From Oscillospiraceae bacterium (GTDB taxonomy: Bacteria > Bacillota > Clostridia > Oscillospirales > Ruminococcaceae), in NCBI GenBank assembly GCA_018110985.1, contig JAGAWT010000033.1, forward strand, positions 124,001 through 188,000: 64,000 bases of DNA. Reading direction: 5' to 3'. How positions within the stretch are numbered: position 1 is the first letter of the stretch; each line of letters starts with the position of its first letter. The position numbers were made by a program, and so were the translations under genes. Positions 54,967-64,000 of this stretch are shown piece after piece. The notes under the pieces are model-generated. The model was not told the origin of the DNA. It saw only the letters and a program-made list of their open reading frames with translations, and did no database searches.

Positions 54967-54999
54967 TCGGTACATCTTGCGGGGTGTACCGACATTTTT
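54967..54999 (+). terminator. Rho-independent terminator after DUF896 gene
   Basis: TCGGTACA / TGTACCGA, 8 perfect pairs extendable by three weaker ones, followed by CATTTTT. It ends only 14 bases before the next start, so it could also act as an attenuator of nspC. Confidence 0.75.
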
Positions 55000-55013
55000 A
55001 AGAGGAAGAGAAT

Positions 55014-56129
55014 ATGTATTTTGACAGCATCCATACCCCTTCTTATGTGGTAGATATCGCTCTGATCGAAAAAAACATGAAGATTCTTGACAGTGTCCGC
55101 AAAAGGACAGGCTGCAAGATACTTCTGGCTCAGAAAGCGTTTTCCATGTATTCTCTGTATCCGATGATGAGCGGATATCTGGACGGCACCACTGCCAGCG
55201 GCCTTTATGAGCTGAAACTTGGGCGGGAGGAAATGCCGGGCAGAGAAGCACATATCTATTCCCCTGCCTACAAGGACAGTGAGTTTGATGAGATAGCATC
55301 ACTTGCAGATCATATAGTCTTCAACTCCCCTGCTCAGTACGAAAGGTTCAGGTCCCGTGTGAAGGAAGGCACACAATGCGGTATAAGGGTAAATCCTCTG
55401 TACTCGGAAACGGAGACAGCGATATATGACCCCTGTTCAGAAAATTCAAGACTGGGCACCCGTCCGGAAGATCTTGATATGTCCCGCTGCGAGGGTATAT
55501 CGGGGCTGCATTTCCATTCGATGTGCGAACAGGGGGCGGATGTGCTCCGGAGAACGCTCGTACACTTTGAAAAGCATTTCGGCAGGTATCTCTATGATAT
55601 GGAGTGGGTAAATTTCGGCGGCGGCCACCATATTACCCGTGAGGGCTATGATACGGAGCTTCTCGTAAGAGAAGTAGACCGTATACAGCAGAAATACGGT
55701 GTGCAGGTTATACTGGAGCCGGGTGAAGCTCATGCTCTGGATGCAGGCTTTCTGGTGTGCGAGATACTGGATGTTTTCACATCTGCGGGAAAAAGTCATG
55801 CCATAGTTGACGCCTCTGCTGCCTGCCATATGCCGGATGTGCTTGAAATGCCTTATACACCGAGAATAACATCAGCTGTGAAGGACGGTGCCTATACTTA
55901 TATCATTGGCGCACCTACCTGCCTTGCCGGGGATGTGATAGGTATCTATTCCTTTGAAAAGCCCCTTTCCGCAGGCGACAGGCTCGTTTTTGAGGATATG
56001 GCGATATACTCCATGTGCAAGAACAATACCTTCAACGGTATGCCTCTTCCCTGGATATATACCGTCAGGGACGGCAAAACAGAGCTTGTGAGAAAATTCG
56101 GGTATGATGATTTTAAAAACAGGTTATGA
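55014..56129 (+). CDS. nspC: Carboxynorspermidine/carboxyspermidine decarboxylase
   Basis: A 371-residue PLP enzyme that makes (nor)spermidine by decarboxylation. PLP lysine K41 lies in LLAQKAFSMY; other NspC motifs are GLHFHSMCEQG, WVNFGGGHHI, EPGEA and the DASAACHMPD region, whose acidic residue and cysteine shape the active site. AAGAGGAAGAG precedes the ATG. The partner carboxynorspermidine dehydrogenase gene, usually next to it, is not in the window. No separate promoter is seen between the upstream terminator and the start. Confidence 0.93.
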   Translation: MYFDSIHTPSYVVDIALIEKNMKILDSVRKRTGCKILLAQKAFSMYSLYPMMSGYLDGTTASGLYELKLGREEMPGREAHIYSPAYKDSEFDEIASLADHIVFNSPAQYERFRSRVKEGTQCGIRVNPLYSETETAIYDPCSENSRLGTRPEDLDMSRCEGISGLHFHSMCEQGADVLRRTLVHFEKHFGRYLYDMEWVNFGGGHHITREGYDTELLVREVDRIQQKYGVQVILEPGEAHALDAGFLVCEILDVFTSAGKSHAIVDASAACHMPDVLEMPYTPRITSAVKDGAYTYIIGAPTCLAGDVIGIYSFEKPLSAGDRLVFEDMAIYSMCKNNTFNGMPLPWIYTVRDGKTELVRKFGYDDFKNRL

Positions 56130-56138
56130 TCATATGAA

Positions 56139-56176
56139 ACAAGCCGCTCATTTAGGGACGGTTTGTGTGATCTTTT
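56139..56176 (+). terminator. Probable terminator after nspC
   Basis: ACAAGCCG (56139-56146) pairs with CGGTTTGT (56159-56166), 8 bp with one G-U, then GTGATCTTTT. Confidence 0.6.
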
Positions 56177-56345
56177 AACAATCTTCTTTTTGATACAGAA
56201 AGTGAAATATGCGAAACGGAAGTTCATCAGGGTATAAACAACAGCAGCCGTTTCCATGAACTGAACCAGCTGCTGTATGATTAGTATGACTACCGGACTA
56301 CTACACAAAGATCCATGGTCGTATGCAAAAGCAAAAGTATCTTAA
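56171..56345 (+). pseudogene. Possible decayed coding remnant between nspC and rpsL
   Basis: The frame opening after the TGA at 56168 is open for 37 codons and ends FHELNQLLYD at a TAG (56282). A shift of one base gives a second piece (56286-56345) ending HKDPWSYAKAKVS at TAA. Both stretches have protein-like composition and the second looks like a natural C-terminus. Neither has a start with a ribosome site. I do not recognise the parent protein. The same bases contain competing inverted repeats (see findings), so an RNA element is an alternative. Confidence 0.25.
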
Positions 56346-56499
56346 TAAAAAAACCGGAGGGGTAAACAAAGTGCGAAATATTTGTAAATCTATAAATTAT
56401 TGCTGTTAACAGCCTCAAAATAACCGGTTTGATGCATTATTGGACTTATTATTCGGTAATGTTTGTAGAAAATCACGAACAAAAAAATCGAAAAAACCA
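56346..56499 (+). other. Non-coding stretch before the rpsL promoter
   Basis: AT-rich. The only coding-like sign is GGAGGGG followed 9 bases later by GTG and a 12-codon frame ending at TAA near 56409, possibly a leader peptide or chance. AAACCGG and CCGGTTT flank it as a long-range inverted repeat. Nothing else is seen. Confidence 0.3.
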
Positions 56500-56528
56500 T
56501 TGACAAAGCACATCAAAAAGTATATAAT
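56500..56528 (+). promoter_or_regulatory. Promoter of the str operon
   Basis: Perfect TTGACA (56500-56505), 17-base spacer and perfect TATAAT (56523-56528). The leader carries a hairpin TGCAGG / CCTGCA (56544-56564) before rpsL. Confidence 0.9.
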
Positions 56529-56595
56529 GACAAAGTGTGCATTTGCAGGTGATTTCTGCCTGCACAGCATATAAACTATGAAAGGAGATGTATTG

Positions 56596-57015
56596 ATGCC
56601 AACCTTTAATCAGCTTGTCCGCAAGGGCAGAGATGTTATCGAGAAGAAGTCCACGGCTCCCGCTCTTCAGAAGGGTTATAACTCCAAGAAGAAGATAGCC
56701 ATCGACCTTTCCTCTCCTCAGAAGAGAGGTGTGTGCACCGCTGTAAGAACGGCTACCCCCAAGAAGCCTAACTCTGCTATGAGAAAGATCGCCAGAGTAA
56801 AGCTCACAAACGGCAACGAAGTTACCGCTTATATCCCGGGTATCGGCCATAATCTTCAGGAGCACTCAGTCGTACTCATCAGAGGCGGAAGAGTTAAGGA
56901 TCTCCCCGGTGTGCGTTACCACATCATCAGGGGTACTCTTGATACTCAGGGTGTTGCCAAGAGAAATCAGGCAAGATCCAAGTACGGCGCAAAGAGACCC
57001 AAGGCAGGCAAGTAA
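56596..57015 (+). CDS. rpsL: 30S ribosomal protein S12
   Basis: A 139-residue decoding-site protein. [12 protein letters not shown] opens it, with the Gram-positive insertion ([19 protein letters not shown]) that makes it longer than the 124-residue E. coli form. TPKKPNSA and [11 protein letters not shown] are the conserved loops where streptomycin-resistance changes occur; both are wild type here. ATG 56596 follows AAAGGAGATG; the ATG at 56578 lies upstream of that site. First gene of the str operon. Confidence 0.98.
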   Translation: MPTFNQLVRKGRDVIEKKSTAPALQKGYNSKKKIAIDLSSPQKRGVCTAVRTATPKKPNSAMRKIARVKLTNGNEVTAYIPGIGHNLQEHSVVLIRGGRVKDLPGVRYHIIRGTLDTQGVAKRNQARSKYGAKRPKAGK

Positions 57016-57059
57016 TAGCCTGCGGCTTTATGCCGATGTACTTTCAGCTTAAATCGTTT

Positions 57060-57112
57060 GCAGAGATACATTTTATGTATAGACATGAGCTTCGCTCCTT
57101 GTCTGCCTCTGC
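57060..57112 (+). ncRNA. Predicted three-way-junction RNA between rpsL and rpsG
   Basis: Closing helix GCAGAG (57060-57065) / CTCTGC (57107-57112). Branch one: ATACAT (57066-57071) / ATGTAT (57075-57080) with TTT loop. Branch two: AGACA (57081-57085) / TGTCT (57100-57104) topped by GAGC (57087-57090) / GCTC (57094-57097). All four helices pair perfectly and leave only two to three single bases between them. It sits in the 152-base rpsL-rpsG gap, where S7 regulates itself in E. coli. Confidence 0.6.
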
Positions 57113-57167
57113 CCCGACGCATTAAGCGAGTACCTATGAATTCATCATTATGAAGGAGGGAAGTATT

Positions 57168-57638
57168 GTGGCAAGAAGAGGTAGAATCGCAAAGAGAGAA
57201 GTTCTTGCAGATCCCGTTTATAATTCGGAGATCGTTACCCGTCTTATCAACAATATTATGCTCGACGGCAAGAAGGGTGTCGCCCAGAAGATCGTTTACG
57301 GCGCATTCGATATTGTCGGCGAGAAGACCGGCAAGGATCCTCTTGAGGCTTTTAACGAGGCACTCGAGAATATCATGCCCCAGCTTGAGGTAAAGGCACG
57401 CCGTGTGGGCGGTGCTACTTACCAGGTCCCCATGGAAGTAAGAGCCGAAAGAAAGCAGACTCTCGGTCTGAGATGGCTCACCAGATATTCCAGGGAACGC
57501 AACGAGAAGACCATGAAGGAAAGGCTTGCTGCCGAGATCATGGACGCTATGAACGGAGTGGGCGGTGCTGTCAAGAAGCGTGAGGATACTCACAAGATGG
57601 CAGAGGCAAACAAGGCGTTTGCACATTACCGCTGGTAA
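57168..57638 (+). CDS. rpsG: 30S ribosomal protein S7
   Basis: A 156-residue assembly protein that nucleates the 30S head by binding the 16S rRNA 3' major domain. It begins [12 protein letters not shown] (GTG start) and has the conserved [12 protein letters not shown] and [10 protein letters not shown] segments. GTG 57168 follows GGAGGG with an 8-base gap; an upstream ATG at 57150 overlaps that site. S7 is the translational repressor of the str operon in E. coli, which makes the RNA structure just upstream notable. Confidence 0.97.
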   Translation: MARRGRIAKREVLADPVYNSEIVTRLINNIMLDGKKGVAQKIVYGAFDIVGEKTGKDPLEAFNEALENIMPQLEVKARRVGGATYQVPMEVRAERKQTLGLRWLTRYSRERNEKTMKERLAAEIMDAMNGVGGAVKKREDTHKMAEANKAFAHYRW

Positions 57639-57653
57639 AACGGAGGTTTATTT

Positions 57654-59759
57654 ATGGCTATGGCAAGAGACTGTTCTCTTGAAATGACAAGAAACATCGG
57701 GATCATGGCTCATATAGACGCCGGTAAGACCACCACTACCGAGCGTATCCTTTTCTACACCGGTGTCAACTACAAGATAGGCGAGACACATGACGGTGCA
57801 TCCACCATGGACTGGATGGAGCAGGAAAAGGAAAGAGGTATCACGATTACCTCCGCCGCTACCACAGCGCACTGGACAAAAGACGACAAGAATTACAGGA
57901 TCAATATCATTGATACCCCCGGTCACGTTGACTTCACTGTTGAAGTTGAGCGTTCCCTGAGAGTTCTTGACGGCTCTGTTACTGTTCTTTGTGCAAAGGG
58001 CGGCGTTGAGCCCCAGACTGAGACCGTATGGCGACAGGCTGACAAATATCAGGTCCCCAGAATGGTATATGTAAACAAGATGGACATCATGGGCGCTAAC
58101 TTCTATCATGTGCTCGATATGATGCATGACCGTCTGAAATGCAATGCCGTTCCTGTGCAGCTCCCTATAGGAACAGAGGCACAGTTCAAGGGAATAATCG
58201 ACCTTATCGAGATGAAGGCTGAGATCTACTATGATGACCTCGGCAAGGATATGCGTGAAGAGGATATCCCCGAGGATATGATGGATCTTGCGCAGGAATA
58301 TCACGATAAGCTCATAGAATCCGCTGTTGAAATGGATGACGAGGTAATGGAAAAGTACTTCGAGGATCCCGACAGCGTAAGCAAGGAAGAGATAAAGTCC
58401 TGCATCAGAAAGGGCTGCATATCCAACAGGATGGTGCCTGTTTGCTGCGGTACTTCCTACCGTAACAAGGGCGTACAGAAGCTCCTGGATGCTATCGTTG
58501 ACTATATGCCCTCTCCTCTTGATATCCCCGCTATCAAGGGTGTGAACCCCGATACAGGTGCTGAAGAGGAAAGGCCTGCTGACGACAAGGCTCCTTTCTC
58601 TGCTCTTGCATTCAAGATCGCTACCGACCCCTTTGTCGGAAAGCTCTGCTATTTCAGAGTTTATTCCGGTACTGTTGACGCAGGTTCTACCGTACTCAAC
58701 GCTACCAAGGACAACTCCGAAAGAATGGGACGCATACTTCAGATGCATTCCAACCACAGAAAAGATATCGAGACCGTTTATTCCGGCGATATCGCTGCCT
58801 GCGTAGGTCTTAAGAATACCACCACAGGTGATACTCTCTGCGACCCCAAGCATCCTGTGATACTCGAATCCATGGAATTCCCCGAGCCTGTTATCCAGCT
58901 CGCTATCGAGCCTAAGACAAAGGCAGGTCAGGAGAAGATGGGCATCGGCCTTTCAAAGCTCGCTGAAGAAGACCCCACATTCAGAACATGGACCGATGAG
59001 GAAACAGGTCAGACCATCATCGCAGGTATGGGTGAGCTCCACCTTGATATCATCGTTGACAGACTTCTCCGTGAATTCAAGGTAGAGGCTAATGTAGGTG
59101 CTCCTCAGGTCGCTTACAAGGAGACCATCAAGGGCAATGCGGATGTGGATCACAAGTATGCTCGTCAGTCCGGTGGTAAGGGTCAGTACGGTCATGTAAA
59201 GATCCGTGTATCCCCCAATGAATCCGGAAAGGGCTATACATTTACCAACTCTGTTGTGGGCGGTGCTATTCCCAAGGAATATATCCCCGCAGTTGACAAG
59301 GGTATTCAGGGTGCCATGAAGGCCGGCGTTCTTGCAGGCTATCAGGTAGTTGACGTGGCTGTTGAACTGTACGACGGTTCTTACCACGAGGTAGACTCCT
59401 CTGAAATGGCATTCTCCATTGCCGGTTCCATGGCCTTCAAGGAGGCTATGAAGAAGGCACAGCCCATCATTCTGGAGCCTATCATGAAGGTTTCCGTATT
59501 CGTCCCCGAGGACTTCATGGGTACCGTTATCGGTGACCTGAACTCCAGAAGAGGCGCTATACAGGGTCAGGAGGTAAACAACGGTACTGCTCAGGTAGAT
59601 GCCCTTGTTCCCCTCTCCGAGATGTTCGGCTATTCAAATGACCTTCGTTCCAAGACTCAGGGTCGTGGTAACTACACAATGGAGCCTCACAGCTACATCG
59701 AAGTTCCCAGATCCGTTTCCGAGAAGATCATTTCTTCCAGAAACAAGTCTCAGGACTAA
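57654..59759 (+). CDS. fusA: Translation elongation factor G
   Basis: A 701-residue GTPase that moves the ribosome by one codon. G1 [13 protein letters not shown]2 [12 protein letters not shown]3 DTPGHVDFT and G4 NKMD are all present, followed by domains II-V and the family's ending ([15 protein letters not shown]). GGAGG lies 8 bases before ATG 57654; ATG 57660 is a less likely alternative. Length and motifs match the canonical form, not a specialised EF-G2. It starts 15 bases after rpsG. Confidence 0.98.
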   Translation: MAMARDCSLEMTRNIGIMAHIDAGKTTTTERILFYTGVNYKIGETHDGASTMDWMEQEKERGITITSAATTAHWTKDDKNYRINIIDTPGHVDFTVEVERSLRVLDGSVTVLCAKGGVEPQTETVWRQADKYQVPRMVYVNKMDIMGANFYHVLDMMHDRLKCNAVPVQLPIGTEAQFKGIIDLIEMKAEIYYDDLGKDMREEDIPEDMMDLAQEYHDKLIESAVEMDDEVMEKYFEDPDSVSKEEIKSCIRKGCISNRMVPVCCGTSYRNKGVQKLLDAIVDYMPSPLDIPAIKGVNPDTGAEEERPADDKAPFSALAFKIATDPFVGKLCYFRVYSGTVDAGSTVLNATKDNSERMGRILQMHSNHRKDIETVYSGDIAACVGLKNTTTGDTLCDPKHPVILESMEFPEPVIQLAIEPKTKAGQEKMGIGLSKLAEEDPTFRTWTDEETGQTIIAGMGELHLDIIVDRLLREFKVEANVGAPQVAYKETIKGNADVDHKYARQSGGKGQYGHVKIRVSPNESGKGYTFTNSVVGGAIPKEYIPAVDKGIQGAMKAGVLAGYQVVDVAVELYDGSYHEVDSSEMAFSIAGSMAFKEAMKKAQPIILEPIMKVSVFVPEDFMGTVIGDLNSRRGAIQGQEVNNGTAQVDALVPLSEMFGYSNDLRSKTQGRGNYTMEPHSYIEVPRSVSEKIISSRNKSQD

Positions 59760-59806
59760 GACAGATAAAAAAACACGGATTTTTTTGTGAAATTTACAAA
59801 AAACAC

Positions 59807-59835
59807 TTGAAATCTGCTTTAAAATCTGTTAGAAT
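59807..59835 (+). promoter_or_regulatory. Separate promoter of tuf
   Basis: TTGAAA (59807-59812), 17 bases, TAGAAT (59830-59835). This gives tuf its own transcript with a leader of about 125 bases. Confidence 0.75.
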
Positions 59836-59854
59836 ATATTTCATAGTTGTGTGT

Positions 59855-59934
59855 CGGCCTAATATAGGCTGCGGCACCTTTTGGCAGTAAACTGCCGGCG
59901 GAAGCGTATGGGGAGCATCTGCTCTCCTGCGGCC
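59855..59934 (+). ncRNA. Structured 5' leader of tuf
   Basis: Three successive hairpins: GCCTA/TAGGC (59857-59869, extendable to 59855-59871), GGCAG/CTGCC (59883-59896) and GGGGAGC/GCTCTCC (59910-59927, one G-U). GGC (59897-59899) and GCC near 59932-59934 can close the last one. The structure ends about 30 bases before the start codon; AAGGAGG remains free. Confidence 0.5.
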
Positions 59935-59965
59935 AAGCAAGTTTATTTTAAGGAGGAATTTTCCA

Positions 59966-61168
59966 ATGGCAAAGCAAAAGTTTGAAAGAACCAAGCCCCA
60001 TGTAAACATTGGTACCATCGGTCACGTTGACCACGGCAAGACTACTCTTACCGCTGCTATCACCAAGTATCTTTCCCTCAAGGGTCAGGCACAGTTCGAG
60101 GACTATGCTAACATCGATAAGGCTCCCGAGGAGAGAGAAAGAGGTATCACCATCAACACTGCTCACGTTGAGTATGAGACTGACAAGCGTCACTATGCTC
60201 ACGTTGACTGCCCGGGCCATGCTGACTATGTTAAGAACATGATCACCGGTGCTGCACAGATGGATGGTGCTATCCTTGTTGTTGCTTCTACCGATGGTCC
60301 TATGGCTCAGACCAAGGAGCATCTTCTCCTTGCCCGTCAGGTTGGCGTTCCCTACATCGTTGTTTTCATGAACAAGGTTGACCAGGTCGATGACGCTGAG
60401 CTTCTCGAGCTCGTTGAGATGGATATCCGTGAGACCCTCGACAGCTATGAGTTCCCTGGCGATGATACTCCTATCATCAAGGGTTCTGCATACCAGGCTC
60501 TCATGAGCGATTCCAAGGATCCCGATGCTCCCGAGTATGCTTGCATCAAGGAGCTCATGGATGCTGTTGATGAGTATATCCCTACTCCCGACAGAAAGGC
60601 AGATCTCCCCTTCCTTATGCCTGTTGAGGACGTATTCACTATCACTGGTCGTGGTACTGTTGCTACAGGTAGAGTTGAAAGAGGTCAGCTCAGAACTTCC
60701 GACGAAGTTGAGATCATCGGTCTCACCGAGGAAAGAGCAAAGACTGTTGTTACCGGTATCGAGATGTTCAGAAAGATCCTCGATTACGCTGAGGCAGGCG
60801 ACAACATCGGTGCACTTCTCCGTGGTGTACAGCGTTCTGACATCGAAAGAGGTCAGGTTCTCTGCAAGCCCGGTTCTGTAAACCCCCACACCAAGTTCAA
60901 CGGTCAGGTTTACGTTCTGTCCAAGGATGAAGGCGGCCGTCATACTCCTTTCTTCAACAACTATCGTCCTCAGTTCTATTTCAGAACTACTGACGTTACT
61001 GGCGTTATCACACTTCCTGCTGACAAGGAAATGTGCATGCCCGGCGATAATGTAGAGATCAGCGTTGAGCTCATCACTCCTATCGCTATTGAAGAGGGTC
61101 TCCGTTTCGCTATCCGTGAGGGTGGTAGAACTGTAGGTTCCGGCGTTGTTTCCAAGATCAACGGCTAA
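59966..61168 (+). CDS. tuf: Translation elongation factor Tu
   Basis: A 400-residue GTPase that brings aminoacyl-tRNA to the ribosome. [11 protein letters not shown] (19-29), [22 protein letters not shown] and NKVDQ are the G motifs; domains II and III follow, ending [21 protein letters not shown] precedes the ATG. Codon choice (GCT, GGT, GTT, AAG) is more biased than in most genes here, as expected for a very highly expressed gene. It has its own promoter, structured leader and terminator. Confidence 0.98.
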   Translation: MAKQKFERTKPHVNIGTIGHVDHGKTTLTAAITKYLSLKGQAQFEDYANIDKAPEERERGITINTAHVEYETDKRHYAHVDCPGHADYVKNMITGAAQMDGAILVVASTDGPMAQTKEHLLLARQVGVPYIVVFMNKVDQVDDAELLELVEMDIRETLDSYEFPGDDTPIIKGSAYQALMSDSKDPDAPEYACIKELMDAVDEYIPTPDRKADLPFLMPVEDVFTITGRGTVATGRVERGQLRTSDEVEIIGLTEERAKTVVTGIEMFRKILDYAEAGDNIGALLRGVQRSDIERGQVLCKPGSVNPHTKFNGQVYVLSKDEGGRHTPFFNNYRPQFYFRTTDVTGVITLPADKEMCMPGDNVEISVELITPIAIEEGLRFAIREGGRTVGSGVVSKING

Positions 61169-61190
61169 GTTTTTTCAAACATAAAAAATG

Positions 61191-61224
61191 CACTGTCTCG
61201 TGTAATACGAGGCAGTGTTTTTTT
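61191..61224 (+). terminator. Rho-independent terminator after tuf
   Basis: An 11-bp stem CACTGTCTCGT / ACGAGGCAGTG with one G-U pair and a GTAAT loop, followed by seven T. Confidence 0.93.
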
Positions 61225-61256
61225 ATAGATGAAAAAAGAATCACAGATAAACTGTA

Positions 61257-61306
61257 TTAGCACTCTTAGAAATAGAGTATTAGCACTCATGTTATGTGAG
61301 TGCTAA
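61257..61306 (+). promoter_or_regulatory. CIRCE operator with an extra upstream half-site (hsp20)
   Basis: Perfect CIRCE at 61280-61306: TTAGCACTC, nine bases, GAGTGCTAA. A further exact left arm TTAGCACTC lies at 61257-61265; nine bases later its partner reads GAGTATTAG (61275-61283), a degenerate right arm that overlaps the perfect site. HrcA binds such sites to repress heat-shock genes. Confidence 0.93.
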
Positions 61307-61356
61307 TATTTCACCTGATTTTCACATAGCTGATATTGTATCATCACAATAAAGGT

Positions 61357-61368
61357 GTATTATAATAC
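61357..61368 (+). promoter_or_regulatory. Possible hsp20 -10 element within a palindrome
   Basis: TATAAT at 61361-61366 lies inside the 12-base palindrome GTATTATAATAC. The best -35 (TTGTAT, 61336-61341) is 19 bases away, so the promoter is uncertain. Confidence 0.35.
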
Positions 61369-61387
61369 CTGTAAACAGAAAGGATGC

Positions 61388-61578
61388 GCCGCAGGGACAA
61401 TAGTTTATACTGATTTCTGACCGATGTATAGACAAGAAACAAGCCGCAAATGCTTGAATATAAGGGAATTTGAGGCTTGGAGATCGTCTATACATCGAGG
61501 AAGAATTAGTATTATGCGGCTGCCCTTTCACCAAGAAGCACATTTTCCCCTGCCCTGTGAACTGCCTGTACAGGGCAG
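61388..61578 (+). ncRNA. Long structured leader upstream of hsp20
   Basis: CGATGTATAGAC (61422-61433) and GTCTATACATCG (61486-61497) form 12 perfect pairs. Inside, CAAGCC (61440-61445) / GGCTTG (61474-61479) and CAAAT (61447-61451) / ATTTG (61468-61472) continue the same stem. GCCGC (61388-61392) and GCGGC (61516-61520) can close it from outside. A second hairpin CTGCCCTGT / ACAGGGCAG (61550-61578) ends about 20 bases before the ribosome site. No gene is seen in this 390-base gap. Confidence 0.55.
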
Positions 61579-61611
61579 ATAGGAAAGATATAGATATCAG
61601 GAGGTAATATT

Positions 61612-62040
61612 ATGTATGGTCTTACACCTTTTTCAAGAATGAATATATTTGACGCTATAAATGATTTTGACAAGGATTTTTACGACAGAGGCACAAAGGT
61701 AACAGCCTGCCGTACAGACATCAAGGAAGATGAGGACAAGTTCGTGACCGAATCCGAGCTTCCGGGCTTTAAGAAAGAGGATATATCCATTGACATTGAC
61801 GGTCAGTCCCTTACCATCAGAGCAGTACACAGCGACAAAAAGGAGACAGAGAGCAGCGATGGCACTAAGAGCAGATATATCCGCAGGGAACGCAGCTACG
61901 GCTCCTATCAGAGAAGCTTTGACATCAGCGGTATAGATACGGAGAATATAAGTGCAGCCTACAAAGACGGCATACTAACCCTTACTCTTCCCAAAAAGAA
62001 GGCTACTGTTCCTCCCACAAGGAGATTACAGATAGATTGA
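61612..62040 (+). CDS. hsp20: Small heat-shock protein (Hsp20/alpha-crystallin)
   Basis: A 142-residue ATP-independent holdase chaperone. The alpha-crystallin domain runs from about residue 35 to the end: ESELPGFKKEDISIDIDG, RRERSYGSYQRSF and the AAYKDGILTLTLPKK motif; the tail PPTRRLQID has only a weak I-x-I/V-type motif. AGGAGG lies 8 bases before the ATG. A CIRCE site upstream puts it under HrcA, together with groES-groEL, which is less usual for hsp20 genes. Confidence 0.94.
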   Translation: MYGLTPFSRMNIFDAINDFDKDFYDRGTKVTACRTDIKEDEDKFVTESELPGFKKEDISIDIDGQSLTIRAVHSDKKETESSDGTKSRYIRRERSYGSYQRSFDISGIDTENISAAYKDGILTLTLPKKKATVPPTRRLQID

Positions 62041-62126
62041 TAGTCTGAACAGGTGTACAAAATTCAAACGACTGCTTTGGATAATTTGTTCAAATCTACA
62101 AAAATCATCTATTTACCGAAAAGCAC

Positions 62127-62154
62127 TTGATTTTTCCCGTAAAGATGATAAAAT
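62127..62154 (+). promoter_or_regulatory. Promoter of groESL
   Basis: TTGATT (62127-62132), 16 bases, TAAAAT (62149-62154), directly before the CIRCE site. Confidence 0.65.
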
Positions 62155-62158
62155 AGTA

Positions 62159-64000
<1,842 letters not shown>

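Noticed and set aside
61191-61224. Regulatory attenuator for hsp20
   Set aside because: The stem with seven T directly after tuf is a standard terminator and lies before the CIRCE region, so it ends tuf and does not control hsp20.

Overview
The window reads as ordinary chromosome of an anaerobic, low-to-mid-GC Gram-positive bacterium. It is most likely a member of the Ruminococcaceae/Oscillospiraceae, possibly Ruminococcus. The reasons are a PolC-type replicase, a PASTA kinase, RemA, the yicC-remA-gmk-rpoZ-priA-def-fmt-rsmB-rlmN-prpC-prkC housekeeping string, HrcA/CIRCE sites, strong AGGAGG ribosome sites, ferredoxin-linked 2-oxoacid metabolism, HemZ, and promoters close to the sigma-A consensus. 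Species cannot be named from the sequence alone. I saw no tRNA, rRNA, CRISPR array, insertion sequence or prophage. All genes but two lie on the + strand.

Layout. 1-6.6 kb: the end of a DUF5131 gene, a polyphosphate:AMP phosphotransferase, a foldase-like lipoprotein and a copper ATPase with a fused CopZ-like tail. 6.7-18.1 kb: one long housekeeping operon with many 4-base overlaps (mRNA turnover, GMP kinase, RNA polymerase omega, PriA, formyl-Met cycle, rRNA methylation), ending in the PP2C phosphatase / PASTA kinase pair. 18.2-22.7 kb: an acetyltransferase, a minus-strand membrane protein of unknown function and secDF. 22.7-31.8 kb: a flavoprotein, a nuclease-like protein, two tandem M42 peptidases, an acetyltransferase and polC. 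31.9-43 kb: aconitase, an SPFH/ribbon-helix-helix pair, acylphosphatase facing a GGDEF-EAL protein, alanine racemase with a cell-wall deacetylase lipoprotein, a MATE exporter and a lone V-ATPase subunit D. 43-56.1 kb: recJ, RSH (ppGpp), a metallo-hydrolase, hemZ, fakA, a ParA-like ATPase, ferredoxin plus VorB without their usual beta and gamma partners, tmcAL, a DUF896 protein and nspC. 56.5-61.2 kb: the str operon (rpsL, rpsG, fusA) and tuf. 61.2-64 kb: CIRCE-marked heat-shock genes hsp20, groES and groEL (the last cut by the window end).

No large new gene system is visible. The less ordinary signals are mainly in RNA and DNA structure. They are a clean three-way-junction RNA between rpsL and rpsG, a multi-hairpin tuf leader, a long hairpin upstream of hsp20 with tandem CIRCE half-sites, a face-to-face pair of promoters sharing one -10 region between acylphosphatase and the GGDEF-EAL gene, and an internal ribosome site that could release a free CopZ from copA. 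There are also gene-content oddities: an incomplete VOR operon, an orphan V-ATPase subunit D, and variant motifs in Def and PriA.
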